A stretch of DNA of 47,640 nucleotides from an uncultured Clostridia bacterium (lineage in GTDB: Bacteria > Bacillota > Clostridia > TANB77 > CAG-508), in contig CANQCV010000011.1 of the NCBI GenBank assembly GCA_947591045.1, positions 1-47,640 on the forward strand, given 5' to 3'. The stretch's first letter is position 1, and every line of letters begins with the position of its first letter. The translations under genes and the position numbers were made by a program. This document shows positions 9,196-18,131 of this stretch, in pieces. The notes beneath the pieces are model-generated. The model was not told where the DNA came from. It was given only the letters and a program-made list of their open reading frames with translations, and did no database searches.

Positions 9196-10146
9196 ATGGC
9201 ATATAATTTAAAAGAAGTTATTGCAGAAAAACCATCAAGATTTACTGCAGGACATAGAATGTGTGCTGGATGTGGAGCTCCACCAGTAGCAAGAATGATA
9301 TTAAGAGCTTTAAAACCAGAAGACCATGCAGTTATAGCAAATGCAACAGGATGTATGGAAGTATCAAGCTTTATTTATCCATACACAGCATGGACAGATT
9401 CATATATTCATACAGCTTTTGAATGTGCAGCAGCAACTTGTTCAGGAGCAGAAGCTGCATATAAATCATTAAAAAGGCAAGGCAAAATAGAACAGGATAA
9501 ACATACAAAATTTATTAGCTTTGGAGGAGATGGAGGTACATATGATATAGGACTTCAAAGTTTATCTGGTGCAATGGAAAGAGGACACGACATGGTATAT
9601 GTATGTTATGATAATGGAGCATACATGAATACAGGAATTCAGCGTTCATCTGCAACACCTAAATTTGCAGATACTACAACAAGTCCAGCAGGAAGTGTTA
9701 TACCAGGTAAAATGCAATCAAGAAAAGATTTAACAGAAATTATGGTATCACATCATATTCCATATGTTGCACAAACAATAGGAGTTAATAATTTTAAAGA
9801 CTTATATGAAAAAGCAGAAAAAGCAATTTATACAGAAGGACCAGCTTTTTTAAATGTATTAGCACCATGCCCAAGAGGATGGGGATATCCTACTGACATG
9901 TTAATGGAAATAAATAAACTAGCTATAGATACTTGCTATTGGCCATTATATGAAGTAGTAGACGGAAAATATAAAATTACATATAAGCCAGCTAAAAAGT
10001 TACCAATAGAAGAATTCTTAAAACCACAAAAAAGATTTAAACATATGTTTAAAGAGGGAAATGAATGGATGATAAAAGAATTCCAAGAAGAAGTAGATAG
10101 AAGATGGCAAGAACTATTGGACCTAGAGGAAATAACAAATAGATAA
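9196..10146 (+). CDS. porB: Pyruvate:ferredoxin oxidoreductase, beta (TPP-binding) subunit
   Basis: A 316-aa beta subunit that binds thiamine pyrophosphate and one [4Fe-4S] cluster. Visible cysteines: MCAGCGAP near residue 25, and further conserved cysteines in NATGCMEVSS and LAPCPRGWG. The TPP/Mg motif begins FGGDGGTYDIGLQSLSGAME and ends in YDNGAYMNTG. The start ATG follows AAGGAG inside the end of porA. It is the last gene of the operon; a strong terminator follows within 10 nt. Confidence 0.94.
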   Translation: MAYNLKEVIAEKPSRFTAGHRMCAGCGAPPVARMILRALKPEDHAVIANATGCMEVSSFIYPYTAWTDSYIHTAFECAAATCSGAEAAYKSLKRQGKIEQDKHTKFISFGGDGGTYDIGLQSLSGAMERGHDMVYVCYDNGAYMNTGIQRSSATPKFADTTTSPAGSVIPGKMQSRKDLTEIMVSHHIPYVAQTIGVNNFKDLYEKAEKAIYTEGPAFLNVLAPCPRGWGYPTDMLMEINKLAIDTCYWPLYEVVDGKYKITYKPAKKLPIEEFLKPQKRFKHMFKEGNEWMIKEFQEEVDRRWQELLDLEEITNR

Positions 10147-10151
10147 AAAAT

Positions 10152-10187
10152 AAAGGACATACTAAAAAGTATGTCCTTTTGTTTTTT
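10152..10187. terminator. Bidirectional terminator between porB and the ferredoxin gene
   Basis: AAAGGACATACT at 10152-10163 pairs perfectly with AGTATGTCCTTT at 10168-10179. T runs follow on the plus strand and A runs precede on the left, so it can serve both convergent transcripts. Confidence 0.9.
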
Positions 10188-10191
10188 GTAT

Positions 10192-10362
10192 TTATTCTTC
10201 TTCAGGTGCTCCAACAGGACAAACACCTGCGCAAGTTCCACAAGAAATACATTGCTCTGGATCAATTATGTATCTTTCATCACCTTGTGATATGCATGTA
10301 ACAGGGCAAGAAGCACTGCAAGCACCACAGCTAATACATTTATCGGTAATTTTGTAAGCCAT
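10192..10362 (-). CDS. Small 2[4Fe-4S] ferredoxin
   Basis: A 56-aa clostridial-type ferredoxin. The two cluster motifs are CISCGACSACPVTC and CISCGTCAGVCPVGA. It starts MAYKITDKC and ends in a short acidic tail. AAGGAGGTG precedes the ATG. It lies 14 nt downstream of ricT, so it is probably the last gene of the lepB-holB-ricT operon, convergent with porB. It is a plausible electron acceptor for the pyruvate oxidoreductase encoded opposite; this is inference from proximity. Confidence 0.93.
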   Translation of the reverse strand: MAYKITDKCISCGACSASCPVTCISQGDERYIIDPEQCISCGTCAGVCPVGAPEEE

Positions 10363-10376
10363 TTATATTCACCTCC

Positions 10377-11304
10377 TTAAATATCGTCTTGATTTTTATT
10401 TTTAGTATCTTGAATTTCAAGGTCTTCTAATTCCTGTAATTCTTCAAGATTTTCAGTTTCTTCTTCACTTGTACTTTCGTTAGAATAAGCAGTCTTTAAT
10501 ACCTGTACATCAGCAACAGGATATTTTTTGTAAAAATAATTGTCTTCTTCATCTTTTAATTTTACTCTAACAATTTCTTTTAGAGTTTCAATAGAATCAG
10601 CAATTCCCTCACCATCTGCAGTTTTTATAGTAGAGCCAATTTTAGGTAATCTTTTTAATTTATCTTCATAAACATCTTGTTCATATTTTAAACAACACAT
10701 TAATCTACCACAGTTGCCAGAAATTTTAGAGGGATTTAAAGATATGTTTTGTTCTTTTGCCATCTTAATAGACACAGTTTCAAAATCACTTAAAAAAGAA
10801 CAACAACACAATTCTCTTCCACAAACTCCATTTCCACCAATGCGTTTTACTTCATCTCTTACGCCAATTTGTCTTAGCTCAATTCTTGTTTTAAAAATAG
10901 CAGCCAAATCTTTTACAAGCTCTCTAAAGTCAATTCTACCATCTGCAGTAAAATAAAATAAAATTTTACTGTTATCAAATTTATATTCAACATCTATTAA
11001 ATGCATGTTTAAATTATATTTTTCTATTTTTTCTTCGCAAATTTTAAAAGCCTCTTTTTCCTTAACCTTGTTTTCTTCATAATTTTTCAAATCTTTTTGT
11101 GAGGCAATGCGTATAACTTTCTTTAAAGGAGAAACTATTTTTTCTTCTGGCATACTTCTTTTATTAATAACAACCTCGCCGAAGTTCTTCTCCCATAGAA
11201 GTTTCAACAATAACTTTATCTTTTTGATTTATATTTAGATATCCTGGATCAAAAAAATATATTTTGCCAGGTTTTTTAAACCTAACTCCAACAATATTCT
11301 TCAT
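10377..11304 (-). CDS. ricT: PSP1-domain protein RicT/YaaT, one CGG frameshift site
   Basis: RicT (YaaT) works in the Ric complex with YlbF and YmcA, which carries iron-sulfur clusters and affects RNA processing and development in Bacillus; this function is transferred from the family. The cysteine motifs CGRELCCCSFL and GRLMCCLKYEQ are visible. Residues after about 270 form an acidic tail. The start ATG at 11304 overlaps the end of holB by 23 nt, the usual gene order. Triplet reading stops after 46 codons. Skipping the C at the in-frame minus-strand CGG (11181-11179) gives 308 aa with Gly42 in the conserved motif LGEVV. Confidence 0.9.
11178..11181 (-). other. CGG +1 frameshift site in ricT
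   Basis: Coding-strand context CTT-CGGC-GAG. CGGC read as glycine restores GEELGEVVI. This is a minus-strand gene, so the extra C follows the message, not the reference strand. Confidence 0.9.
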
Positions 11305-12160
11305 GAAATTCCTCCCATATTTTAAGCAAAAGCCAATCAATACACATATCGTAATTAGCATTAGAGTAGAGCTTTCTTTTCGTTTGCTCAACAATTTTTA
11401 TACAATTAGTATATTTGTTATCTTTAGTATCTAATAATTTATCAAATAATATAACATTAATATAATCTAAGAAATTGTAAATAGAATCTTTTGATTCATA
11501 TAAAATCTTACTATTGTTCCAAACATCTACTATATCTGATTGCAGGATGTTATTAATTATATTATCTATTTGCTCATAAAGGTCAAGTTCATTTTGAAGT
11601 AGAACCATTTTTCCAATACTTCCACCACACATCTTCAAAATATTTTTGCTAGGTACTTGTTTGTGGTTAGCTAAAAAATATTTTTCCATATCTTCATCAC
11701 TAAGCGGATGAAAAATAATTTTTGTGCATCTAGATTTAATAGTATTTAATAATTTATTCTCATTAGATAATACCAAAACAATTATAGCATATTCTGGTGG
11801 TTCTTCCAATGTTTTTAGCAAACAATTTTGAGCCTCTTTTGTCATAGTATCGCTATTATCAATCAAATAAAATTTTTTATCACAAGCAACAGGTTTTTCA
11901 ACAATTTTTTCTTGCAAATATCTAATCTGTTCAATTTTAATAGTCTTTCCGTCTTCAGGTGAAACAATCATAAAATCTGGATGATTAGACAAATCATAAG
12001 AAACATTTAAAATAAGTTTTGCAAATTCCTTTGCAAATAACGATTTGCCAATTCCATCTGGACCAACGAACATATAGCTATGAAGTATATTATTAGAACT
12101 CACAATAGAAGAAAGTAAACTTCCAACATTGCTATTACCTATGATATCTTGAAAAGCCAA
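11282..12160 (-). CDS. holB: DNA polymerase III delta-prime subunit
   Basis: Clamp-loader subunit (292 aa) that helps load the beta clamp. The AAA+ fold starts with a P-loop GPDGIGKS (about residues 34-41). It continues with KFYLIDNSD, the segment CLLKTLEEPPEY typical of clamp loaders, and TIKSRCTKI. The zinc-finger cysteines of gamma/tau are not apparent. It lies between lepB (17 nt upstream) and ricT (overlapping), a conserved Firmicute order. No in-frame CGG. Confidence 0.9.
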   Translation of the reverse strand: MAFQDIIGNSNVGSLLSSIVSSNNILHSYMFVGPDGIGKSLFAKEFAKLILNVSYDLSNHPDFMIVSPEDGKTIKIEQIRYLQEKIVEKPVACDKKFYLIDNSDTMTKEAQNCLLKTLEEPPEYAIIVLVLSNENKLLNTIKSRCTKIIFHPLSDEDMEKYFLANHKQVPSKNILKMCGGSIGKMVLLQNELDLYEQIDNIINNILQSDIVDVWNNSKILYESKDSIYNFLDYINVILFDKLLDTKDNKYTNCIKIVEQTKRKLYSNANYDMCIDWLLLKIWEEFHEEYCWS

Positions 12161-12176
12161 AACAATACCTCCAAAA

Positions 12177-12815
12177 TTAATTTACTTTTCCAAATAAGTT
12201 AAGTGGCCAAAAACGAATCCACACAGTACTTTCTACTTTTTCTAAAGGAATGCAACCAAAACTTCTACTATCAGTAGAGGCAGGTCTATTATCACCCATA
12301 ACAAAAATACAACCTTCAGGTACAACTAAATCATAGAAAGGCTGGTTATCATTAGTATAGGTACGAACATCAGATGCTAAATAGTCTTCAGCTAATTCAT
12401 TGCCATTAACATAAACTTTTCCATCTTCAATTTTAACATGCTCATTAGGTAGAGCAATAACTCTTTTTATATAACTATCTTTTTTATACTCAAGTATATA
12501 ATGAGTAAACTTTCCCCATAAAGAAGTAGGCTCATTAGAATATTTTGCCCTAACATCATCTGCATCATAAATATAAGAATCAGAAGTAGGTGCTTCAAAA
12601 GTTATAATATCACCTCTTTTTGGCATTTTTTTAGTAGTACGAATTAATCTGTTTAAAATAAGACGCTGATTTGGCTGAAGAGTTGGAACCATAGATGGCT
12701 GCTTAACTATTGTAGGTGTACCTATAAAAAAGCGAATTAATAATGCCAAAACAAATGCAATTAAAATACAAACAATCCATTCTAAAATATCTTTTGTTTT
12801 ATCTGTTAATTTCAT
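12177..12815 (-). CDS. lepB: Type I signal peptidase
   Basis: A membrane-bound serine protease of 212 aa that removes signal peptides from exported proteins. One N-terminal membrane helix covers about residues 10-32. The catalytic Ser is in PSMVPTL and the catalytic Lys in YIKRVIALP. The downstream box GDNRPASTDSRSFG is the family's conserved block. It is the first gene of the minus-strand operon, with a good promoter just upstream. Length is normal for Gram-positive SipS-type enzymes. Confidence 0.93.
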   Translation of the reverse strand: MKLTDKTKDILEWIVCILIAFVLALLIRFFIGTPTIVKQPSMVPTLQPNQRLILNRLIRTTKKMPKRGDIITFEAPTSDSYIYDADDVRAKYSNEPTSLWGKFTHYILEYKKDSYIKRVIALPNEHVKIEDGKVYVNGNELAEDYLASDVRTYTNDNQPFYDLVVPEGCIFVMGDNRPASTDSRSFGCIPLEKVESTVWIRFWPLNLFGKVN

Positions 12816-12846
12816 AATTTTACTCCTTTAAAATAATATCTACACT

Positions 12847-12875
12847 ATTATATATTTTTTTTTAAAATTTATCAA
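12847..12875 (-). promoter_or_regulatory. Promoter of the lepB-holB-ricT-ferredoxin operon
   Basis: On the minus strand, TTGATA (12875-12870) and TATAAT (12852-12847) are separated by 17 nt, some 30 nt upstream of the lepB start. Confidence 0.65.
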
Positions 12876-12940
12876 TACTAAAAGTGCATATAAATAATCA
12901 AATATGATATAATTTTAATAAAATAGGAGTAAGAAAAATT

Positions 12941-14188
12941 ATGAAAGAGAATAAAAATATAGTAGAAATTGCAAAAAAAATTGAACAAGCAGGAGGAAGA
13001 CTCTATTTAGTAGGAGGAGCATTAAGAGATAAAATAATGGGAAATACAGTAAAAGACGAAGATTACTGTGTTGTTGGAATAGAGCAAGATGTATTTGAAA
13101 AATTATTTCCAAAAGCTAATATAAGAGGAAAAGATTTTGCAGTGTATGATATAGAGGGAAAAGAATTTGCACTTGCTAGAACTGAAAGAAAAAGTGGGCA
13201 TGGACATAAAGAATTTGAGATAAATACAAACAAAAACATCACGATAGAGCAAGATTTAGAAAGAAGAGATATAACAATTAATTCTATGGCAGAAGATGTA
13301 CTAACGAAAAAAATAATAGATCCTTATGGAGGACAAAAAGACATAGAAAATAAAATAATTAGAATGACAAGTAAAGCTTTTTTGGAAGATCCGCTAAGAG
13401 TGTACAGAGTAGCACGATTTGCAGCCACTTTTAATTTTTCAGTAGAAGATGAAACAATACAAGAAATGAGAAAATTAAAGCAAGAACTAAATACTTTACC
13501 TGTAGAAAGAGTTTTTAATGAGTTCAAAAAAGCATTGCAAAGCGATAAGCCCTCAATATTTTTTGACACATTAAGAAAAGCTGATTTATTAGATGTACAT
13601 TTTAAAGAAATATATAATTTAATAGGAAAAGTGCAACCTGAAAAGTATCACCCAGAGGGAGATAGCTATAACCATACAATGATGGCTGTGGACTATTCTA
13701 CAAATCTCACAGATAAATTAGAAATTAAATATAGTTGTTTAACACATGATTTAGGAAAAGGTGATACACCTGTAGAAATATTGCCACACCATTACGGACA
13801 CGAGCAAAGAGGAGAAAAATTAGTTGCTCAAATGGGGAAAAGATTAAAATTACCAACTGCATGGACACTATGCGCAAAATTAGCTGCAAGGGAGCATATG
13901 AGAGGCGGAAAATTCAATGATATGTCACCAAAAAAACAAGTAGATTTTATAGAAAGAGTTTCAAAGTCAAAACTAGGTTTAGATGGAATGAAGATTGTAG
14001 TTGCTTGTGACAAATGTAAAAATGGAGAATTTCCACAAGATATATATTTTGATAAAATAGGAAAGAAATGTTTAGAAGAAATAAATGGAGATTATATAAA
14101 AAAGGTATATCATATACAAGAGGGAATCGAGCTAAATAAAAAACTACACGAAGAAAGAATAAATTGGATAAAAAAATATTACAATTAG
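12941..14188 (+). CDS. cca: CCA tRNA nucleotidyltransferase with HD domain
   Basis: Class II nucleotidyltransferase of 415 aa that adds or repairs the CCA end of tRNAs. The N-terminal palm carries RLYLVGGALRD and DEDYCVVG with the catalytic acidic pair, followed by RRDITINSMAED and DPYGGQKDI. An HD phosphohydrolase domain (about residues 225-360) has CLTHDLGKGDTP and HHYGHE, as in multifunctional CCA proteins. TAGGAGT precedes the ATG. It is transcribed alone; the accessory module promoter overlaps its 3' end. No in-frame CGG. Confidence 0.9.
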   Translation: MKENKNIVEIAKKIEQAGGRLYLVGGALRDKIMGNTVKDEDYCVVGIEQDVFEKLFPKANIRGKDFAVYDIEGKEFALARTERKSGHGHKEFEINTNKNITIEQDLERRDITINSMAEDVLTKKIIDPYGGQKDIENKIIRMTSKAFLEDPLRVYRVARFAATFNFSVEDETIQEMRKLKQELNTLPVERVFNEFKKALQSDKPSIFFDTLRKADLLDVHFKEIYNLIGKVQPEKYHPEGDSYNHTMMAVDYSTNLTDKLEIKYSCLTHDLGKGDTPVEILPHHYGHEQRGEKLVAQMGKRLKLPTAWTLCAKLAAREHMRGGKFNDMSPKKQVDFIERVSKSKLGLDGMKIVVACDKCKNGEFPQDIYFDKIGKKCLEEINGDYIKKVYHIQEGIELNKKLHEERINWIKKYYN

Positions 14189-14238
14189 GTTACAAATAAA
14201 TGAAAAAGCTTGACTAAATGAAAAAATATAGCTATACT
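14179..14238 (+). promoter_or_regulatory. Accessory module promoter A with paired TTACAA boxes
   Basis: TTACAA occurs at 14179 and 14190, 11 nt apart. A TTGACT -35 starts at 14210 and a TATACT -10 at 14233, with a 17-nt spacer. The first box overlaps the last codons of cca. The same spacing recurs at 19332, 28100 and 47434, which supports a real regulator site. Confidence 0.8.
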
Positions 14239-14283
14239 GTAAAAGTAAAAGAACAGAAAAGCACAAACAGGGACTATTAATCA

Positions 14284-14372
14284 CAAATAAGTGATGTAGG
14301 AACGACCACTGCAAAAATATATGTAGGGGCGACCATTACAAAATTAAATGTAGGGGCGACCATCGGTCGCCC
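14284..14372 (+). repeat. Leader repeats A: inverted repeat, half units and GGGCGACC palindrome
   Basis: A short inverted repeat around TCACAAATAAGTGA is followed by two degenerate half units (near 14296 and 14332). A perfect palindrome then has GGGCGACC (14354-14361), loop ATC, and GGTCGCCC (14365-14372). It ends just before the ribosome site of the small AG-tract ORF. Confidence 0.85.
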
Positions 14373-14394
14373 GAGGTAAAGGAGAATATTACAA

Positions 14395-14469
14395 ATGAAA
14401 AACTATAAAAGCCTTAAGTCTGTAAGAGAGAGAGAGAGAGAGAGAGAGAGCTACAATTTAGTAAAATAG
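14395..14469 (+). CDS. Leader peptide ORF A with (AG)13 tract, short frame
   Basis: A 24-codon ORF starting ATG after AAAGGAG. It encodes MKNYKSLKSV, then alternating Arg-Glu from the AG tract at 14425-14450 (13 units), then SYNLVK and a stop. In the +12-unit frame the sequence stays open to a TAA inside the following terminator. This copy therefore looks switched to the short form. Expression is inferred from the ribosome site and from conservation of the alternative frame in three copies. Confidence 0.65.
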   Translation: MKNYKSLKSVRERERERESYNLVK

Positions 14470-14504
14470 AGGTAAGCGAAAAAATCGCTTTATTTGTGAT
14501 ATAC

Positions 14505-14544
14505 AAAGACAGACTATTTATGTAAAAGATAGCCTGTCTTTTTT
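14505..14544 (+). terminator. Leader terminator A
   Basis: AAAGACAGACTAT at 14505-14517 pairs with ATAGCCTGTCTTT at 14529-14541 with one mismatch, and the T run continues to 14544. It lies between the leader ORF and the target gene, about 200 nt upstream of the target start. Confidence 0.85.
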
Positions 14545-14574
14545 GCGTGCATTTTTATAAATATACAAATTGTG

Positions 14575-14720
14575 CAATGTAATTACAATGTTTTTTCTGT
14601 TCAAAAAATATTATTGGCTACATTGTAAAAGGAAATTTCATTGTAGGGGTGACCATTGGTCACCCGAAAAAAGGGAAAAAAATAAAAAAATTAAATGTAG
14701 GGGCTGACCATTGGTCGCCC
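14575..14720 (+). repeat. Stem-loops and palindromes preceding target gene 1
   Basis: A stem formed by CAATGTAA (14575) and TTACATTG-like sequence (to 14626) is followed by a palindrome GGGTGACC/ATT/GGTCACCC (14647-14665). A second palindrome with a bulged T follows (14701-14720). The target's ribosome site AAAGGAGG comes immediately after. Confidence 0.8.
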
Positions 14721-14742
14721 GAGACAAAGGAGGAAAATAAAA

Positions 14743-16197
14743 ATGATAAGAAAAAATGATAAAGGTATCACACTAATTGCACTTGTTGTAACGATAATTG
14801 TATTAATAATACTAGCAACAGTAAGTATAAACATGGTAGTAGGAGAAAATGGCTTAATAAAAAAGGCAGAGCAAGCAAGAGATGCCTATGAAGAAAGTAG
14901 TAAAAAAGAAGTAGAAGGCATAAATACAATGCTAGAAGAAATGATGAAAGAAACAGGAGTAGGACCACATGGGCTACCATTAGTAGATACCTTAGGAAGA
15001 GAAAGTTCAAATGTAGTACTAGAAAGTACAGTAAATGCAGAAGATGTAAATGGAAACAAAATAGTAGTACCAAGAGGCTTTTTTGTAAGGACAGATTTAG
15101 GAACAAAAGTAAATGACGGAATAGTAATAGAAGATAAGCAAAGAAACCAATTTGTATGGGTACCTTGTACAGAGGAACAGTATAAAAAGCATGAGTATAA
15201 AAACCAAAATGCAGATGATACAAAAGGCTCAACACCAGATAGTGGAGAAAACCCATGGAAAACACATCAGTATAGACACTATACAGATTGGACAGAAGAG
15301 GGTGGCAACAAAGAAAGTGTAAAAGAAAATGGAGGCTTTTATGTAGGGAGATATGAGGCAGGAGTGCCAAAGAATGCATCATTTTATGTAGATAAAAATA
15401 GTGAAAATAAAGAATATAATAGAGATAGTGGTACAACGCATTCAAAAAATGTATCACAAGAAAATGTAACAAAATTAAAACCAGTAAGTAAGCAAGGGGT
15501 GCAAGCATGGAATTATATAAGTCAAACAAATGCAATAGAAGTATCAAAGAATATGTATAGTGGAGCAGAAAGTTCATATGGAGTAACAAGTAGCTTAATA
15601 GACGGAATAGCATGGGATAGAACAGTAGAATGGATAGCAGGTGAAAAAGAAAAAGCAAGTATAGTAATAGATAGTAAGAAATATGGAAATTATACAGATA
15701 CTACAAATATAACATTACCAGAAGAAACATTGTATGCACAGCATGCATTAGCGACAGCAAAAAATAATAGTAATAGCAGAGCAACCATAATATCGAATAA
15801 ATATAAAACAGGAGCACAACAACTAGGAGAGATAGAGTTAAATAATACAGAGGAAAGTACAAAATATAATTCAGCAGATTATACAAATGGTGAAAAATAT
15901 ACTTTAGAAAATTATACATTATCAAGAAGAGTAGAAATGGCAACAGGAGCAGTGGGTAATTTCGAATTAAAAAATATCTATGATATGGCAGGAAATATGT
16001 GGGAGTGGACAACAGAAACAGGTTATCATAACACAAGCTTACCTGCGAAAACAAGTGGTACAAAGTATGCCGTTCTTCATGGAGGTTGTTTCAACAGCTA
16101 TGGAGATGTCGATTCTATTTCCTGTCGTAGTGGCAATGAGCAGGTAAATAACTCTTTTGTAAATGTTGGGTTCCGTGTCGTGCTTTATATAAACTAA
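14743..16197 (+). CDS. Pilin-like/FGE-domain variable protein 1 (putative DGR target)
   Basis: A 484-aa protein, one of four paralogues here. The N-terminus has a type IV pilin-like signal: KGITLIALVVTIIVLIILA after a short basic leader, with Ala rather than Glu at pilin position +5. Residues about 30-65 form a charged helix. The rest resembles the FGE-sulfatase/C-type-lectin fold: GGFYVGRYEAGVP, LIDGIAWDRTVEW, NIYDMAGNMWEWTTE and a C-terminal GFRVVLYI. The catalytic cysteines of true formylglycine enzymes are not evident, so a binding role is more likely. The last 40 residues differ sharply from the paralogues while the flanks are conserved. Likely surface-exposed. Confidence 0.8.
   Translation: MIRKNDKGITLIALVVTIIVLIILATVSINMVVGENGLIKKAEQARDAYEESSKKEVEGINTMLEEMMKETGVGPHGLPLVDTLGRESSNVVLESTVNAEDVNGNKIVVPRGFFVRTDLGTKVNDGIVIEDKQRNQFVWVPCTEEQYKKHEYKNQNADDTKGSTPDSGENPWKTHQYRHYTDWTEEGGNKESVKENGGFYVGRYEAGVPKNASFYVDKNSENKEYNRDSGTTHSKNVSQENVTKLKPVSKQGVQAWNYISQTNAIEVSKNMYSGAESSYGVTSSLIDGIAWDRTVEWIAGEKEKASIVIDSKKYGNYTDTTNITLPEETLYAQHALATAKNNSNSRATIISNKYKTGAQQLGEIELNNTEESTKYNSADYTNGEKYTLENYTLSRRVEMATGAVGNFELKNIYDMAGNMWEWTTETGYHNTSLPAKTSGTKYAVLHGGCFNSYGDVDSISCRSGNEQVNNSFVNVGFRVVLYIN
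16072..16190 (+). other. Hypervariable C-terminal segment of target 1
   Basis: The segment between the conserved VL..GG and GFRVVLYI residues is rich in codons ending in C or T and locally higher in G/C than the gene body. It encodes CFNSYGDVDS and following residues that do not match the paralogues. This fits a diversity-generating retroelement variable region. Confidence 0.65.
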
Positions 16198-16210
16198 ATG
16201 TACGAATGGT

Positions 16211-16308
16211 ACAATGTAATTACAAGGTTTTCTCTAGTCAAAAATATTATTAATTACATTGTAAAAGAAAATAACTATTTTAGGGGGAGACTAATGGTCG
16301 CTCGAGAT
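16211..16308 (+). repeat. Stem-loop and decayed palindrome between targets 1 and 2
   Basis: ACAATGTAATTA (16211-16222) pairs perfectly with TAATTACATTGT (16251-16262). A degenerate GGGGGAGACTAATGGTCGC element follows. There is no promoter or AG-tract ORF here, so target 2 is probably transcribed with target 1. Confidence 0.75.
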
Positions 16309-16324
16309 AAAGGAGGAAAAATAA

Positions 16325-17797
16325 GTGATAAGAAAAAATGGCAAAGGTATAACACTAATTGCACTTGTTGTAACGATAATCGTATTAATAATACTAGCCA
16401 CAGTAAGTATAAATATGGTAGTAGGAGAAAATGGTTTAATAAAAAAGGCACAGCAAGCAAGAGATGCATATGAAGAAAGTAGTAAAAAAGAAGTAGAAGG
16501 CATAAATACAATGTTAGAAGAAATGATGAAAGAAACAGGAATAGGGCCATATGGACTACCTTTAGTAGATACTTTGGGTGGAGGAAGTTCAAATGTGGTA
16601 CTAGAAAGTACAGTAGATGCAGAAGATGTAAATGGAAATAGAATAGTAGTACCAAGGGGCTTTTTTGTAAGGACGGATTTAGGTACAAAAGTAAATGACG
16701 GAATAGTAATAGAAGATAAACAAGGAAATCAATTTGTATGGATACCATGTACAGAAGAACAATATAAGAAACATACATATAATACACCAAGTATAAATGA
16801 TATAACTGGCAAAAGAGAAGATGATGGAGATAACCCATGGAAGACATACTCTTATAGATATTGGAATGATTGGAAGGAAGAAGGCGGAAATGTATCAAGT
16901 GTAGCAAATAATGGAGGTTTTTATGTGGGGCGATATGAGGCAGGAGTGCCAGATAATGCATCATTTTCTATAAATAATGAGAGTAATAAAAACACAATGA
17001 CATATTATACAAATATTAATACTAATGAAAATAAATCAAAAGATGTAACAACAGAAAATGGAGCAAAATTAAAACCAGTAAGCAAGCAAGGGATGCAAGC
17101 ATGGAATTATATAAGCCAAACAAATGCAATAGAAGTATCAAAGAATATGTATAGTGGAGCAGAAAGTAACTATGGAGTAACAAGTGCATTAATAGATGGA
17201 ATAGCATGGGACAGAATAGTAGATTGGTTAGGAGACAGTTATACAAATATAGCATCAAATAGTAGCAATTATGGAAATTATACAGATACTACAAATATAA
17301 CATTAGAAGAAGGAACATTATATGCGCAACATATAACTGCAACAGTAAAAACTGAAAAAACAGGTACATCAGGTTGGATAATAGCAAAAAAATATAAAAT
17401 AGGATCACAACAATTAGGGGCAGTAGAATTAACTGAATCTAATACAGATGAAACAAAAAAATATGTAGCAGATGATTACACAAATGGACAAAATTATAAT
17501 TCAGAAAATTACACTTTGTCAAGAAGAATAGAAATGGCAACAGGAGTAGTAGATAAGTTTAATCTAAAGAACATATATGATATAGCAGGAAATATGTGTG
17601 AGTGGACGACAGAGATAGGTTACCATAACACAAGTTCGCCTGCTACAACAACTGGCACGAAGTATGCAGTTCTTCGTGGAGGGCACTTTAATGGCGGTAG
17701 CATTAACGGAGCCATTTCACATCGTGATGGATGTTATGATGCGACTAAATCTAGTGTCAACATTGGGTTCCGTGTTGTGCTTTATATAAAGCAATAA
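16325..17797 (+). CDS. Pilin-like/FGE-domain variable protein 2 (putative DGR target)
   Basis: A 490-aa paralogue of the protein at 14743. The start is GTG at 16325 after AAAGGAGG, at the position homologous to the ATG of copy 1. The same pilin-like N-terminus (GKGITLIALVV) and FGE/lectin-type body are present, with NIYDIAGNMCEWTTE. The C-terminal variable stretch encodes HFNGGSINGAISHRDG and ends GFRVVLYIKQ. The 127-nt gap to copy 1 carries a stem-loop but no promoter, so the two may form an operon. Function unknown; surface ligand binding is the best guess. Confidence 0.8.
   Translation: MIRKNGKGITLIALVVTIIVLIILATVSINMVVGENGLIKKAQQARDAYEESSKKEVEGINTMLEEMMKETGIGPYGLPLVDTLGGGSSNVVLESTVDAEDVNGNRIVVPRGFFVRTDLGTKVNDGIVIEDKQGNQFVWIPCTEEQYKKHTYNTPSINDITGKREDDGDNPWKTYSYRYWNDWKEEGGNVSSVANNGGFYVGRYEAGVPDNASFSINNESNKNTMTYYTNINTNENKSKDVTTENGAKLKPVSKQGMQAWNYISQTNAIEVSKNMYSGAESNYGVTSALIDGIAWDRIVDWLGDSYTNIASNSSNYGNYTDTTNITLEEGTLYAQHITATVKTEKTGTSGWIIAKKYKIGSQQLGAVELTESNTDETKKYVADDYTNGQNYNSENYTLSRRIEMATGVVDKFNLKNIYDIAGNMCEWTTEIGYHNTSSPATTTGTKYAVLRGGHFNGGSINGAISHRDGCYDATKSSVNIGFRVVLYIKQ
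17669..17788 (+). other. Hypervariable C-terminal segment of target 2
   Basis: The segment begins GTTCTTCGTGGAGG and ends at GGGTTCCGTGTTGTGCTTTA, both shared with the other copies. The interior differs at most first and second codon positions. Confidence 0.65.
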
Positions 17798-17832
17798 AAA
17801 TATCATAGAAGTGACAGTCCATATTCTGCTAA

Positions 17833-18131
17833 ATGTCATAAATTGTCGAAAAATGTAGTACGATTGTTGTTGCAAAATATAAAAAGAAGATGTATATTTA
17901 ATATATTAAAAATATATGTCTTTTTTTGTTGTCAAAAACATATATTCAAGAAATTATTTTAATTTCAAAATTACTTTAAAAAGTTAATTAAAAATTGATT
18001 AAAGTTTTTTAAAATTAAATCAAAAACAAGTCAAAATTAAATCAAATTTTTTTAGAATTAATTCGAATTTTTAAAGATTAATTTCAAATTTTCAAAAATT
18101 AAAAAATTCTTTAAAAAAACCCAAAACAAAT
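17833..18131 (+). repeat. Long intergenic repeat, copy 1 (upstream of Rpn nuclease gene)
   Basis: This A/T-rich stretch of about 300 nt recurs at 27712-27955 with high identity. It includes ATGTCATAAATTGTCGAAAA and a weak hairpin ending in TGTCTTTTTTT near 17930, which may terminate the upstream target genes. Between 18131 and 18246 I see only A/T-rich sequence. Confidence 0.8.

Noticed and set aside
12816..12940. Riboswitch or T-box in the gap between lepB and cca
   Set aside because: The gap is short and A/T-rich, with promoters only; no conserved T-box or aptamer sequence is recognisable.
14768..15658. Long leucine-rich reading frame on the minus strand opposite target gene 1, and similar ones opposite targets 2-4
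   Set aside because: These are antisense shadows of A-rich coding sequence: Leu/His/Tyr-rich, no ribosome site, and their positions follow the real genes.
14743..16197. True formylglycine-generating (sulfatase-activating) enzyme
   Set aside because: The fold resembles it, but the paired catalytic cysteines are not evident, no sulfatase is nearby, and a pilin-like N-terminus and variable C-terminus fit a binding protein better.
16198..16473. Reading frame starting just after target 1
   Set aside because: It overlaps the repeat and the start of target 2 in another frame and has no recognisable protein features.
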